This document shows positions 45,953 to 58,028 of a stretch of DNA of 64,000 bases, piece after piece (the stretch's first letter is position 1; each line of letters begins with the position of its first letter). The translations under genes and the position numbers were made by a program. Source of the stretch: Acuticoccus kalidii (lineage in GTDB: Bacteria; Pseudomonadota; Alphaproteobacteria; Rhizobiales; Amorphaceae); the NCBI RefSeq assembly GCF_021556395.1, contig NZ_JAKGCS010000036.1:186001-250000 (forward strand). The letters run 5' to 3'. Below the pieces are notes generated by a model that saw only the letters and a list, made by a program, of their open reading frames with translations, was not told where the DNA came from and made no database searches.

Positions 45953-47011
45953 ATGGGACAGATGAAGGGGCCGGGCCTGTTTCTGGCGCAGTTCGCGGGC
46001 GATCGGGCGCCGTTCGACACGCTGCCGTCGATCGCGCGCTGGGCGGCCGAATGCGGCTATGTCGGCATCCAGATCCCGGCTTGGGACGGGCGGCTGTTCG
46101 ATCTCGCCCGCGCCGCTGACTCGAAGGATTATTGCGACGAGGTGGCCGGGATCTGCCGCGAGGCGGGTGTCGAGATCACGGAATTATCGACCCATTTGCT
46201 CGGCCAGCTCGTCGCCGTTCACCCCGCTTATGACGATGCGTTCGACGCGTTCGCGCCCGCCGCGCTCCATGGCAAGCCCGCGGCGCGCCAGGAATGGGCC
46301 GTCGGAGAGGTGAAGCGGGCGGCTAAGGCGTCGGCCAATCTCGGGCTGCCGGTGAGCGTCTCCTTCACCGGGGCGCTCGCCTGGCCGTTCCTCTATCCCT
46401 GGCCGCAGCGGCCGGCCGGCCTCGTCGACGAGGCGTTCGACGAACTCGCCCGTCGCTGGCGCCCGATCCTCGATGTTTATGACGAGGCGGGCGTCGATAT
46501 CGGCTTCGAGATTCATCCGGGCGAGGACGTCTTCGACGGGGCGACGTTCGAGATGTTCCTTGAGCGCCTCGGTGGGCACCCGCGCTGCCGGATCAACTAT
46601 GACCCGTCGCATTTTCTCCTGCAGCAGCTCGATTATGTCGGCTTCATCGACCTTTATGCCGAGCATATCTGCGCCTTCCATGTGAAGGACGCCGAGTTCA
46701 ACCCGACCGCGCGGCAGGGCGTCTATTCAGGGTTTCAGTCCTGGAAGAACAGGGCCGGCCGGTTCCGCTCGCTGGGCGACGGCCATGTCGATTTCACGGC
46801 GATCTTCTCCGCCCTCGCGACGATCGGATATGAGGGATGGGCGGTCGTCGAATGGGAGTGCGCCTTGAAAGAGGCCGAGGTGGGGGCGCGTGAGGGCGCC
46901 GCCTTCGTGGCCGAGCACATCATTCCCGTCACCGATACCGCGTTCGACGATTTCGCCGGCGGGGGCAGCGATCCGGCGACGGTGCGCCGGATGCTGGGTC
47001 TCGATCGCTGA
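45953..47011 (+). CDS. Sugar phosphate isomerase/epimerase (xylose isomerase-like TIM barrel)
   Basis: This 352-residue protein starts at ATG 45953 after GGGAGGG. It has the pattern of the AP_endonuc_2 superfamily: WAAECGYVGIQIPAWDGR at the first strand, IGFEIHPGEDVFDG with a metal-binding Glu, INYDPSHFLLQQLDY, CAFHVKDAEFNP (His and Lys-Asp) and VEWECAL near the end. A divalent metal active site is expected. The substrate cannot be read; such proteins often serve inositol or other sugar catabolism. A 12-bp piece including the stop codon (CTCGATCGCTGA) is repeated 14 bases later. It is convergent with an aldolase gene. Confidence 0.88.
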   Translation: MGQMKGPGLFLAQFAGDRAPFDTLPSIARWAAECGYVGIQIPAWDGRLFDLARAADSKDYCDEVAGICREAGVEITELSTHLLGQLVAVHPAYDDAFDAFAPAALHGKPAARQEWAVGEVKRAAKASANLGLPVSVSFTGALAWPFLYPWPQRPAGLVDEAFDELARRWRPILDVYDEAGVDIGFEIHPGEDVFDGATFEMFLERLGGHPRCRINYDPSHFLLQQLDYVGFIDLYAEHICAFHVKDAEFNPTARQGVYSGFQSWKNRAGRFRSLGDGHVDFTAIFSALATIGYEGWAVVEWECALKEAEVGAREGAAFVAEHIIPVTDTAFDDFAGGGSDPATVRRMLGLDR

Positions 47012-47038
47012 GCCTCGATCGCTGAACGGAGCCGGGGC

Positions 47039-47803
47039 TCAGAACTCGTAATCGGGCCGGCTCTTGCGGGCGCCTTCGAGGAAGAGGCCGATATCGCTCG
47101 GCCCCGCGATCAGGCGGCAGCCGAGATCGTGGAGTTCGCGCGGGCTGCGTCCCGGGCGGACGATCGAGCCGAGATATTTGCCGGAGGCGAGAACGTCCGT
47201 CTCGACCTTTTCGGCGAGGGCGAGGAGTTCGGCGCTCTCGAGCTTTTCGAGCCGGTCGATCGAGCCGGCAAGATCGTTCGGGCCGATGAAGAGCATGTCG
47301 ATGCCGTCCACCGCGGCGATGTCGGCGATCGCGTCGGCGGCGACGGTGTGCTCGATCTGCGCGATCAGGAGGAGATCCTCGTGCGCGCGTTCGGCGACAT
47401 AAAGCGGCGTCGTCCCATAGGAGGAGCCGCGCACGATCGGGGCGGCATAGCCACGTGTGCCGCGCGGCGGATAGCGGCAGGCGGCGGCGAAGGCCTCGGC
47501 CTCGGCGCGGGAGTTGATCATCGGCGCCATGATGGAGCGGATGCCGCGATCGAGGGCGAGCTTCAGATAGACCGGATCGGCCGTCGGAATGCGCAGGATC
47601 GCCTCGCCGCCCGCCGAGCGGATCGCCCGGTCGATCGCCACGGCCTGGTTGAGATCGGCGACGCCGTGCTCGTTGTCGATGATGATGGTGCGCCAGCCCA
47701 GATGGACCGCCGCCTCGGCCAGATCGGGCGAACCGGTTCCGATCCACATGGCGCAGACGGTTTCGCCACGCTGCAAGGCGGCTTTGATGGTGTTCGGCGG
47801 CAT
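47039..47803 (-). CDS. HpcH/HpaI-family aldolase
   Basis: The 254-residue class II pyruvate aldolase-type TIM barrel contains IIIDNEHGVADL with conserved Asp and His. RIPTADPVYLKLALDRGIRSIMAPMINS and IAQIEHT supply the Glu, and IDMLFIGPNDLAGSI the metal-site Asp. Family members split 4-hydroxy-2-oxo acids into pyruvate and an aldehyde. The exact substrate is unknown. GAGAG lies just before ATG 47803. Convergence with the isomerase-like gene hints at sugar or aromatic acid breakdown, without proof. Confidence 0.9.
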   Translation of the reverse strand: MPPNTIKAALQRGETVCAMWIGTGSPDLAEAAVHLGWRTIIIDNEHGVADLNQAVAIDRAIRSAGGEAILRIPTADPVYLKLALDRGIRSIMAPMINSRAEAEAFAAACRYPPRGTRGYAAPIVRGSSYGTTPLYVAERAHEDLLLIAQIEHTVAADAIADIAAVDGIDMLFIGPNDLAGSIDRLEKLESAELLALAEKVETDVLASGKYLGSIVRPGRSPRELHDLGCRLIAGPSDIGLFLEGARKSRPDYEF

Positions 47804-48150
47804 TCTCTCGTAATCCTAAGTTCGATGAGGCGGCATGAGCTGGCGATCATCCGGCGCGCCCGAAGGCGGGCGGGCGGATCACATGAGCCAGGGCGGCGCG
47901 GCTGAAGGATGGTGGCGCGGATGGCGCGAACGGTTCGGCCGGACGGCGGGGCGGCTCATCACCACCCGCGTCGATCGTCGTCCGTGTCGTCGGTTGTCGT
48001 CCGCTTTGGCGGGCGCGACGCGGACCTCATGGGCACCCCGACGCCCTCCCTTAACGGTCCCCTCCCGTTTTTCATTTTTATCATGAAGGGATAACCGAGC
48101 AGTGTGAGGTCCGCAATCGGGAAGCGGCGCGGATCGGGTCGCGCCGGCTC
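47804..48150. other. Intergenic region, no gene seen
   Basis: The stretch separates two minus-strand genes. Its open frames are short, Arg/Pro-rich and lack ribosome sites. There is a pyrimidine/T-rich patch near 48057-48083 but no good hairpin with it. It should contain the promoter of the aldolase gene. Confidence 0.5.
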
Positions 48151-49017
48151 TCACTCGGTCGGGTCGTCGAACACCATGCGAAAGCGAAGATGGCCGCCTT
48201 CGAGCCAGGAGGAAATCGTCGCCCTGAGGCGCGAGACCGAGCCGTCCGCCGCGGCCGTCTCGACGAGCACGCCGTCGTGCGCGTGGACGCTGCCGCCGTC
48301 GGAATACGTCAGGAAATGGGCCGCGCGCAGGTTCGGCCAGTTCGGCACGAAATCGGTGATGCGCCCGGCATGGAGCGTCTCGGCGGTGACGCCGAGGCGG
48401 GCGCGTGCGGCGCGGTTGGAGCGCACGATATGGCCGTCGGTGTCGATCTCGAGGACGCCGTTCGCCGAGGTGGAGGCGACGCGGGTGAACTGCGCATGGT
48501 CGGACGGCCGGCTCAATTCGTGCACCGCGCGCTCGATCTGATCACCGACGAGGGCGGCGAGCGAGGAGAGGATCGAGATCTCTGAGGCGGGCGGCGCCGG
48601 GCGCGACACATAGTCGATGACGCACAGCGCGCCGATCGCCGCGCCGGAGCGGGAAAAAACCGGCACGCCGACATAAAAGCGGATGAACGGGAAGCCGAAG
48701 ACCATGATGTTCTCGCGAAAGCGCGAGTCGGCCGCCGCATTCTCGACGACGAGGGCCCGCTTGTCGCGGATCACGCAGGCGGTGAACGAGGCGCTGCCGG
48801 CGCGGCGATCGCCGCCATAGGGCGCGCCGCTCAGGGACCCGTTCGCCTGCGGATCGACGAGGGACACGACGGCGGTCGGGCAGTTGAAGATCTGTTTGGC
48901 GATCCCCGTGATTCCGTCGAAATCGGCGGGAACGGGTGCCGCGAAGGCGGCCTCCTCGGAACCGTCACCGTGGAGCTCCGCAGCGGCCCGCCGCAATGTG
49001 AGAGCTGCGTAAGGCAT
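48151..49017 (-). CDS. GAF-PAS sensory protein without an output domain
   Basis: The 288-residue soluble protein starts at ATG 49017 with AAGGA five bases upstream. Residues about 25-165 form a GAF domain (FNCPTAVVSLVDPQ, RFYVGVPVFS, IGALCVIDY). Residues about 180-285 form a PAS domain (GVLEIDTDGHIVRSN, RLRATIS). No kinase, GGDEF, EAL or DNA-binding domain follows, so it must signal by contact with a partner. No chromophore Cys is obvious. It lies alone, with non-coding stretches of about 300 bases on either side. Confidence 0.82.
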   Translation of the reverse strand: MPYAALTLRRAAAELHGDGSEEAAFAAPVPADFDGITGIAKQIFNCPTAVVSLVDPQANGSLSGAPYGGDRRAGSASFTACVIRDKRALVVENAAADSRFRENIMVFGFPFIRFYVGVPVFSRSGAAIGALCVIDYVSRPAPPASEISILSSLAALVGDQIERAVHELSRPSDHAQFTRVASTSANGVLEIDTDGHIVRSNRAARARLGVTAETLHAGRITDFVPNWPNLRAAHFLTYSDGGSVHAHDGVLVETAAADGSVSRLRATISSWLEGGHLRFRMVFDDPTE

Positions 49018-49317
49018 CACGATCCTTCAACCGCTTTCCCAAATTATGGCCACAAGCGCTGCACCGCAGAGCGCGCCCCGGCCGCCCGGCAAAGGGCGAC
49101 GTTCATAAGCGAGGTGTCTACGCCCTTTTGCGGGGCGGTAGGCAAAAATATCGCAAATGTCCTCCGACTGAAAATAACAATCGAAAATTGTTTTCTGGCA
49201 ATGTTTCGCGTTGTTCGTTTCTGTCGTCAGGCCGTTATTTTGCTGCCGAGGCGCGAACGCAAAGGTGGGATTGTGCCCGATGGGTCAGGCTATGCCCGCC
49301 CACCATGGGGGCCGTCG
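49018..49317. other. AT-richer intergenic region with a small hairpin
   Basis: The section 49140-49260 is clearly richer in A and T than the rest of the window. It contains a 6-bp hairpin AACAAT/ATTGTT (49176-49192). It probably holds the promoter of the GAF-PAS gene. No gene is seen. Confidence 0.5.
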
Positions 49318-50325
49318 CTAATGGAGGCGTGAAACGGTGAAGGCGACGACCTCTTCGAGGATCTCACGCATCTCCGAATCGGGCAGGCGGGACAGATCGG
49401 CGAGCGCCGCATCGGCGAAGGCCTGAGCCCGCTTGCGGGTGTCGTCGAGCGCGCCGGTCGCTTTGACGCGCTCGGCCGCGGTGAGGACGTCCTCGTCGTG
49501 GACCTCGCTGCGTTCGATGCAGCGGCGCCAGAAAGCGCGGTCGTCCTCGTCGCCACGATCGTAGGCGAGGAGGACCGGGAGCGTCGCTTTGCCTTCGCGC
49601 AGATCATCGCCGACATTCTTGCCGAGGGCGGACGCGTCGCCGGAAAAGTCGAGCACGTCGTCGATGAGCTGGAAGGCGAGGCCGAGATTGCGGCCGAACG
49701 ATTCGGTCGGCGCGCGATAGGCGGAGGCCCCGGCGATGATCGGACCGGCAGCGGTCGCCGCGGCGAAGAGGGCGGCGGTCTTGGCGTCGATCACGGCCAT
49801 ATAATGGCCTTCGCCGACCGACAGATTCTTCGCGCCGGCGAGCTGACGCACCTCACCCTCGGAAATCGTGGCCGCCGCGTTGGAAAAGACGCCGAGCGCT
49901 TCGAGGGAGCCGACATCGACCATCAGGCGGAAGGCCTGGCCGAGCAGGAAATCGCCCACGAGGACGCTCGCCTGATTGCCCCAGATCTTGCGCGCGGCAG
50001 GGCGGCCGCGGCGCATGTCGCTCTCGTCGACCACATCATCGTGCAGCAGGGTCGCGGTGTGCATGTACTCGACGGCGGTCGCGAGCATCACGTCACCATT
50101 GCCGCGATAGCCGAAGAGCGACGCGGTGGCGAGCGTGAGCATCGGACGGATTCGTTTGCCCCCCGACGATATCAGATGGTCGGCCACCTCCGGAATCATC
50201 GCCACATCCGAGCCGGCATGGCGCAGGATCAGGGCGTTGACCTCCGACATTCGATCGGCGACGCTTCGCACCAAGCGATCGATGTCGGGGGCGGGGGGCG
50301 ACGCTGCGCTAAGAGACGCCGTCAC
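49318..50325 (-). CDS. ispB: Polyprenyl diphosphate synthase (octaprenyl/decaprenyl type)
   Basis: This 335-residue trans-prenyltransferase makes the long chain for ubiquinone. It has GGKRIRPMLTL, the first Asp-rich motif LLHDDVVDESD, the EGEVRQL helix and the second motif QLIDDVLDFSGD. The residues before the first DDxxD (EYMHTATLLHDD) are small, consistent with long-chain product. Length and pattern fit IspB/DdsA, not the shorter GGPP synthase CrtE. The start is GTG 50325. It competes for the same C5 units as the carotenoid genes. Confidence 0.93.
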   Translation of the reverse strand: MTASLSAASPPAPDIDRLVRSVADRMSEVNALILRHAGSDVAMIPEVADHLISSGGKRIRPMLTLATASLFGYRGNGDVMLATAVEYMHTATLLHDDVVDESDMRRGRPAARKIWGNQASVLVGDFLLGQAFRLMVDVGSLEALGVFSNAAATISEGEVRQLAGAKNLSVGEGHYMAVIDAKTAALFAAATAAGPIIAGASAYRAPTESFGRNLGLAFQLIDDVLDFSGDASALGKNVGDDLREGKATLPVLLAYDRGDEDDRAFWRRCIERSEVHDEDVLTAAERVKATGALDDTRKRAQAFADAALADLSRLPDSEMREILEEVVAFTVSRLH

Positions 50326-50509
50326 TTAAATCTCATGCTTTTGTTGCATGGCGGGACCATAGGGGCGAGCCGCCATGCCGGCAAGCGCCTCCCGGCGCAA
50401 GCGGCCAGTCTGTCGCGACGTTTTAGCCATAGAGTGACTGAGTGTGAAGGGCCGTGACGTCGGTTTGATCGGTTCCGACACGATTGGCATAAATGAAAGG
50501 GCGAGGAAT

Positions 50510-50740
50510 TTGGAAGAGCTCATCCGCACCAACGACATGGTGATGATCTCCTTCGTCGACGCGTTGTTGCGGGACGCCAAGATCGAACATCTCGTGCTCG
50601 ACCAGAATATGAGCGTCTTGGAGGGCTCCATCGGCGTTCTGCCGCGCCGGATCCTCGTGGACAAGACCCGGATCGAGGACGCGCGGGCGCTCCTCGCCGA
50701 TGCCGGCGTCGCCGGTGAATTGTCCCAGCCGAAGAGCTGA
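50510..50740 (+). CDS. DUF2007 protein
   Basis: This 76-residue protein probably starts at TTG 50510, since family members begin with the MEELIRTND-type sequence found right there; the frame stays open back to 50444. The conserved core is QNMSVLEGSIGVLPRRILV. DUF2007 proteins are thought to be small signal-transducing or regulatory proteins; none is well characterised. The methyltransferase gene follows after one base, so the two are co-translated. It is divergent from ispB. Confidence 0.85.
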   Translation: MEELIRTNDMVMISFVDALLRDAKIEHLVLDQNMSVLEGSIGVLPRRILVDKTRIEDARALLADAGVAGELSQPKS

Positions 50741-50741
50741 G

Positions 50742-51521
50742 GTGGCCGCCGGCGGGGCGGGCGCGCAGACGAGCCTCGACACCTTTCTCGGCGGCCGCAT
50801 TCACCTTCTCCAGCCGAAAAAGGGGGTGAAATGCGGCTCCGACGCGATCCTCCTCGCAAGCCTCGTTCCGGCGAGCGCCGCCGGGCGTCTCGTTGATCTC
50901 GGCACCGGCAATGGCGGCGTGGCGTTCGCGGCCGCCGTGCGCGCGCCGGGGCTCACGGTCATCGGCGTGGAGCAGGACGGGGCGGCGCTCGCCCTCGCGC
51001 GCGCCTCGTTGGCGCTTGCCGCGAACGCCGCGTTCGCCGACCGGGTCCGTCTCGTCGAGGCCGATATCGCCGATGTTTCGAGCGAGGATGCGGGCGAAGC
51101 GGCGATCGTCCTGATGAACCCGCCATATTATGCCCACGGGACGGGCCGCCGTTCCCCTGATCCGAGCCGCGACGCGGCGCGCGCCTTGGGTCCCGAGGGG
51201 CTCGCCCCGTGGTTCGAGGCAGCGCGCCGGCTGCTTCGCCGGCATGGCATGCTCGGCGTCATCCTGCCGCCGGCGCGGCTCGGGGAGGCGCTGGCGCTCG
51301 CGACGCCGGCCTTCGGCGGGGTGCGGCTCTATCCGATCCTCAGCCGTGTCGGTCGGCCGGCGCTTCGCGTCGTTCTTGCAATGACGCTCGGTCGCCGTAC
51401 GCCGCTGACGTTGATGCCGCCGCTCGTGATGCACGGCCCCGGCGACGGCTTTTCCCCCGAGGCCGAGCGCCTCGTCGCGGGCGAGGCGACGCTCGACGCG
51501 GTGGTCGGCCGCGGGGACTGA
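50742..51521 (+). CDS. TrmN6-like N6-adenine methyltransferase
   Basis: The 259-residue protein has the opening motif LGGRIHLLQPKKGVKCGSDAILLA, SAM motif VDLGTGNGGVAFA, and the catalytic VLMNPPYYAHGT (NPPY). This is the pattern of tRNA1(Val) adenine-37 N6-methyltransferase (TrmN6/YfiC). The start is GTG 50742, just after the DUF2007 stop; an in-frame ATG at 50700 lies inside that gene. It is convergent with ispE. Confidence 0.88.
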   Translation: MAAGGAGAQTSLDTFLGGRIHLLQPKKGVKCGSDAILLASLVPASAAGRLVDLGTGNGGVAFAAAVRAPGLTVIGVEQDGAALALARASLALAANAAFADRVRLVEADIADVSSEDAGEAAIVLMNPPYYAHGTGRRSPDPSRDAARALGPEGLAPWFEAARRLLRRHGMLGVILPPARLGEALALATPAFGGVRLYPILSRVGRPALRVVLAMTLGRRTPLTLMPPLVMHGPGDGFSPEAERLVAGEATLDAVVGRGD

Positions 51522-51531
51522 GCGCGGAAGC

Positions 51532-52401
51532 CTACGCGGCGGAGGGTTCGATCTCCCCCGGCGCGATCCACCAGCCTTCGCCCGCTTCGGCGAGACGGGG
51601 GAGAGCGGCGTCGCGTTCGGCCGCATTGGCGAAGAGGGCGAACACCGTCGCCCCGGAGCCCGACATGCGCGCGAAGCGACAGCCCGGCATCGCGCCGGCG
51701 GCTTCGATCACCGCGGCGATCGCGGGCGCATAAGCGATCGCCGGCGCTTCGAGATCGTTGCGCGTGGTGCCGAGCCAATCGACCAGCGTGGCGAGATCCG
51801 GCTGGACGGGAAGGGGCGGGAGCGGGGCGTTCCGTTTCTCGGCAAGGTGGGCGAACACCGCTTTCGTTTCCACCGGAACGCCCGGATTGACGAGGATCGC
51901 CGGGATCGCGGGCATCGCGGCGGGGGTCAGCACCTCGCCGATCCCCGCCATGCGGCAGGGCCGGCCGGCGACGCAGACCGGAACGTCCGCGCCGAGCTCC
52001 AGCGCGATCGCCATCAGCGTCTCGCGCTCGTCGCCCCGGGCGAGCGCTGCCTGAAGCACGGCCGCCGCGTCCGCCGAGCCGCCGCCGATGCCGGAGGCGA
52101 CCGGGAGACCCTTGTGAAGGTGGACGGCGGCGATCCCACCACACGCCTCGGCCGCGCGCACCACGATGTTGTCCGAGCCGTGCGGCACGCTGCCGGCGAA
52201 CGGTCCGTCGATGGTAAGGCGTGGAATGGTTGCGCTGCCGTAGGTCACGGTCAGCCGGTCGCCGTTCGCAATGTCGGCGAAGGCGACGAGGCTGTCGAGC
52301 TCATGATAACCGTCCCGGCGCTGGCCGGTGACGTGCAGCGCGAGGTTGATCTTCGCCCGCGCACGCAGGTGCACGGTTTCGGCCGTGATGTCGGTGGCCA
52401 T
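51532..52401 (-). CDS. ispE: 4-diphosphocytidyl-2-C-methyl-D-erythritol kinase
   Basis: IspE phosphorylates CDP-methylerythritol in the MEP pathway, which supplies IPP and DMAPP for carotenoids, ubiquinone and undecaprenol. The 289-residue GHMP kinase begins with ARAKINLALHVTGQRRDGYHEL. It has the phosphate loop LPVASGIGGGSADAAAVL and the C-terminal FARMSGSGATVFALF. GGGA lies upstream of ATG 52401. It is monocistronic or follows the TPR gene after a terminator. Confidence 0.95.
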   Translation of the reverse strand: MATDITAETVHLRARAKINLALHVTGQRRDGYHELDSLVAFADIANGDRLTVTYGSATIPRLTIDGPFAGSVPHGSDNIVVRAAEACGGIAAVHLHKGLPVASGIGGGSADAAAVLQAALARGDERETLMAIALELGADVPVCVAGRPCRMAGIGEVLTPAAMPAIPAILVNPGVPVETKAVFAHLAEKRNAPLPPLPVQPDLATLVDWLGTTRNDLEAPAIAYAPAIAAVIEAAGAMPGCRFARMSGSGATVFALFANAAERDAALPRLAEAGEGWWIAPGEIEPSAA

Positions 52402-52457
52402 ATCGTGTCGTCCCTTGGGTGGCTGAGCCTATCCCGCTTGGCCATGCCGAAGAAGAC

Positions 52458-52491
52458 GGATCCGGCATTCCAGTCGTGGAATGCCGGATCC
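52458..52491 (-). terminator. Perfect 15-bp stem-loop terminator of the TPR gene
   Basis: GGATCCGGCATTCCA and its exact complement flank a 4-base loop. On the minus strand it is followed by GTCTTCTTC. It lies about 54 bases past the TPR stop. Confidence 0.8.
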
Positions 52492-52544
52492 TTGGGACAG
52501 GCTCGCGGTGTCGCGCGGCCTTGGCCGCGTCGGTCTCCCCGCCG

Positions 52545-54380
52545 TCAGTTCGCGTCGGCGGGAGCGGGAGCGGGAGCGGGGGCCGGATCGGCCGGCGGCG
52601 TCGGCGCGCTGAGGGCCGGCTCGGGCGCCGTCTCGGCGGTCTCGGTGGCGCTGCCGCTGGGCAGGCCTTCGCGCAACTTCTTCAGGATCTTCACGAGTTC
52701 GTCTGGCTCGGGATCGCTGTCACGCGCGTGGGACCACTGGAACATCGCTTCGAGCTTGCGCCCGACCTGCCAATAGGCATCGCCCAGATGGTCGTTGATG
52801 ACCGGATCGCCGGGCTTCAGCGATACCGCGCGCTCGAGTTCGCGGACCGCGTCGTCCATCCGGCCGAGCCGGTAATAGGCCCAGCCGAGACTGTCGACGA
52901 TATAGCCGTCTTCCGGCCGGGCGGCGACGGCGCGTTGCACCATGTCGAGCGCCTCGTCGAGATTCTCGCCGCGGTCGATATAGGAGTAACCGAGATAATT
53001 GAGGATCAGCGGCTGCTCCGGCTCGAGCTCCAGCGCCTTGCGGAAGTCGGCCTCGGCGGCGGTCCATTTGTCGGTCCGCTCGTTGGCGATGCCGCGATAA
53101 TAAAACAGCGTCCAATAAGGCTGCGGCACTTCGTCGAACGCGTCGATCGAGGTCGTGTAGACCGCGGCGGCGTCGCTGAACCGCTCCAGGCTGCGATAGA
53201 CATTGCCGAGCGCGATCGCGGTGCCGACGTCGGTCGGATCGTTTTCGACGAGCTTGGAGAGGATCTCGATCGCCTCCTCGTGCCGCTCCAGGATGTTGAG
53301 GTTCAACGCCTCCTGGACGAGCGCGTTGCGGCGCATCGGCACCTCGGTCGGGATCGCGCGATAGACGCGGATCGCGGCCTCGTTCTGGTCCATCGCCTCG
53401 AGCACCTGGCCGAGCGCCATCGCCGGGAAATAGCTGTCCGGCGCGAGATAGAGCGCGAGCTGGAGGAGGCTCGCGGCGAAGGTGTCGCCGCCTTCGCGGC
53501 CGACGGCGCTGCCGATGCCATAGAGGGCTTCGGCCGCACCCTGGCGCGGGTCGGTGATCTGCGCCTCGATCGGGTCGCCGGCTTGGATCGCGGCGCGAAG
53601 CGGCGCGGTGAAGTGATCGTTGCCGCCGATCCGCTCGTCGAACGAGGCGAGGGTCGCGAGGGCGCGATCGGTGTCGCCGCTGCGGGCGAGGAGGCGGGCA
53701 TAGGCGTCGACGACGCGGACCGCGCCGGGATCGCGCTCATAGGCGAGGCGCAGGCGGTCGGCGCCGATCTGGCTGAGGCCCGCATAGTCGGCGATGAGGC
53801 CGGCATGAAGCGTCGTGAATGCGGAGAACCAGGACGGCCCCTCGAGATCGTCGAGCATGTTCACCGCTTGGGCGGCGCGTCCGTCGGCCGTCGTCGCCCA
53901 GGCTTGCATCAGGGTCGAGACGAGCTCCTGAAGCTGGCCGCCGAGATCGCCGAGCTTGCCGATGGTCTCGCCGGCCGCTTCGTTCTCGCCGTCACGGAGC
54001 TGGGCGACGGCGAGGGTGATGAGACCCACCTGGTCGGACGGATCCGATTCGAGGAGCCGGCGCGCGAGTTCGGCCGCTTGCGCGATGTTGCCGCTCGCGA
54101 CGTTGAGGAGGACTGAGCTGTCGAGCAGCTCGGTATTGTCCGGGTCCTGGGCGAGGGCGGAGGTGTAATAGCTCGCCGCCGCACTCAGATCGTTGTTGAG
54201 ACCGGCATGGCGTGCGGCGAGATAATAGCCGGACAGCGAGCCGAGCCCGAGCGATTTGACCTGATCGACCGTCTCCGCAAGCGGGGACAGCTCGTTGCCC
54301 TCTGGCGCGGCATAGGCGCCACCCGTCGGCAGGGCGAAGGCGAGTGCGAGGCCGAGCGAGGCCGAGAGACATCTATTCAA
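52545..54380 (-). CDS. Exported tetratricopeptide-repeat protein
   Basis: The protein has 611 residues from TTG 54380 (AAAGGG six bases upstream), opening with a signal peptide (about residues 1-23, AYA before APEGN). The rest is almost entirely helical. Clear TPR units include the ALELEPEQPLILNYLGYSYIDRG, ARPEDGYIVDSLGWAYYRLG and LKPGDPVINDHLGDAYWQVG regions near the C-terminus. The last 40 residues are Pro/Ala-rich (PAPAPAPAPADAN), encoded in part by CGGGAG repeats. It is presumably a periplasmic scaffold; partners are unknown. It is divergent from ppdK and ends in a strong terminator. Confidence 0.9.
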   Translation of the reverse strand: MNRCLSASLGLALAFALPTGGAYAAPEGNELSPLAETVDQVKSLGLGSLSGYYLAARHAGLNNDLSAAASYYTSALAQDPDNTELLDSSVLLNVASGNIAQAAELARRLLESDPSDQVGLITLAVAQLRDGENEAAGETIGKLGDLGGQLQELVSTLMQAWATTADGRAAQAVNMLDDLEGPSWFSAFTTLHAGLIADYAGLSQIGADRLRLAYERDPGAVRVVDAYARLLARSGDTDRALATLASFDERIGGNDHFTAPLRAAIQAGDPIEAQITDPRQGAAEALYGIGSAVGREGGDTFAASLLQLALYLAPDSYFPAMALGQVLEAMDQNEAAIRVYRAIPTEVPMRRNALVQEALNLNILERHEEAIEILSKLVENDPTDVGTAIALGNVYRSLERFSDAAAVYTTSIDAFDEVPQPYWTLFYYRGIANERTDKWTAAEADFRKALELEPEQPLILNYLGYSYIDRGENLDEALDMVQRAVAARPEDGYIVDSLGWAYYRLGRMDDAVRELERAVSLKPGDPVINDHLGDAYWQVGRKLEAMFQWSHARDSDPEPDELVKILKKLREGLPSGSATETAETAPEPALSAPTPPADPAPAPAPAPADAN

Positions 54381-54566
54381 GGCGAACCCTTTCGTCAGAT
54401 GGCGGAGGCACGGCTGTGTCGTAACGCATTGACCTAAGACGGCTCGCATTCGGGAGCAAGCGACATGCGGCTCACAACCAATCTACGACGACGAATGTAA
54501 CACTTGGCATTTCCCGACGCCGCTTCCGGCCCTATAGGATGGTGCATCGCAGTAGGGAGCGAATGA

Positions 54567-57239
<2,673 letters not shown>

Positions 57240-57261
57240 GCGCGGCCTTCTGAACGGCTCG

Positions 57262-57299
57262 GCCTTTCGCGCGGTTCGCATTGGACCCGTGCGAAAGGC
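57262..57299 (+). terminator. Possible stem-loop after ppdK
   Basis: A 9-bp perfect stem (GCCTTTCGC/GCGAAAGGC) with a 20-base loop begins 22 bases after the ppdK stop. No T-run follows, so its role is uncertain. Confidence 0.4.
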
Positions 57300-57473
57300 G
57301 AGGGCGGTCGCCGCCTGCGGGCGTGCGAAATTTCGTCCTCACTCCACACGTTCCTATAGTGGGAGACGTCTGGATCGACCGCGCGTCGCAACCTATTTCG
57401 AGGGGATGACGGGGCGATCATCGTCCGTCATCGCCGTGGTCTCGCGACGCGCATGCAGAAAAGGACGTTTCCG

Positions 57474-57953
57474 ATGCATCCCACCAGCCATGACCTTCCC
57501 GAACAGACGCGGCAGGCGATCTGCGGCCTTCTCCAGGCCAATCTCGCGGACGGGATCGATTTGATCTACCACATCAAGCAGGCGCACTGGACGATGCGCG
57601 GGCCGAATTTCATCGGTCTGCATGAGCTTCTCGACCGCCTGCACGAAGAGGTCGAGGACAAGGTGGATCTCGTCGCGGAGCGGATCTCCGTGCTCGGCGG
57701 CCAGGCCGAGGGAACCGTCGACGTCAGCGCCTCCCAGTCCCGCCTGCCGAAATATCCGCTCGACGCGGTGAGCCCGGACGAGCACATCCTCGCGGTCAGC
57801 CGCTCGATCGCCGCCTATGCGAAGAACAATCGCGCCGCGATCGACGAGTCGGAGGAGGCCGGCGACAAGGCGACGGCCGATCTCTTCACCGAAATCGTCC
57901 GCATGGCCGACCGGGCGCTCTGGTTCATCGAGGCGAACAAGCCGGCGAAGTGA
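57474..57953 (+). CDS. dps: Dps-family mini-ferritin
   Basis: The 159-residue protein starts at ATG 57474 with AAGGA eight bases upstream; the ATG at 57453 has no ribosome site. The ferroxidase-site helix KQAHWTMRGPNFIGLHELLD carries the His and Asp/Glu ligands, followed by EVEDKVDLVAERI. Dps dodecamers oxidise and store iron and protect DNA from peroxide. A DNA-binding basic tail is absent. It is a lone gene followed by a hairpin. Confidence 0.93.
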   Translation: MHPTSHDLPEQTRQAICGLLQANLADGIDLIYHIKQAHWTMRGPNFIGLHELLDRLHEEVEDKVDLVAERISVLGGQAEGTVDVSASQSRLPKYPLDAVSPDEHILAVSRSIAAYAKNNRAAIDESEEAGDKATADLFTEIVRMADRALWFIEANKPAK

Positions 57954-58028
57954 CCCTTTCGGGGGCGGTCCGCCGATTGCGCTCGATCGGCTTTACGTTT
58001 CGGAAAGCTCAACTCCATCAAATTGCGT

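Noticed and set aside
47879..48154. A 91-codon minus-strand frame in the gap before the aldolase gene
   Set aside because: No ribosome site, basic low-complexity product, and no conserved look.
52559..52576. CGGGAG hexamer repeats, considered as a regulatory or CRISPR-like repeat
   Set aside because: They encode the Pro/Ala tail of the TPR protein; there are no spacers.
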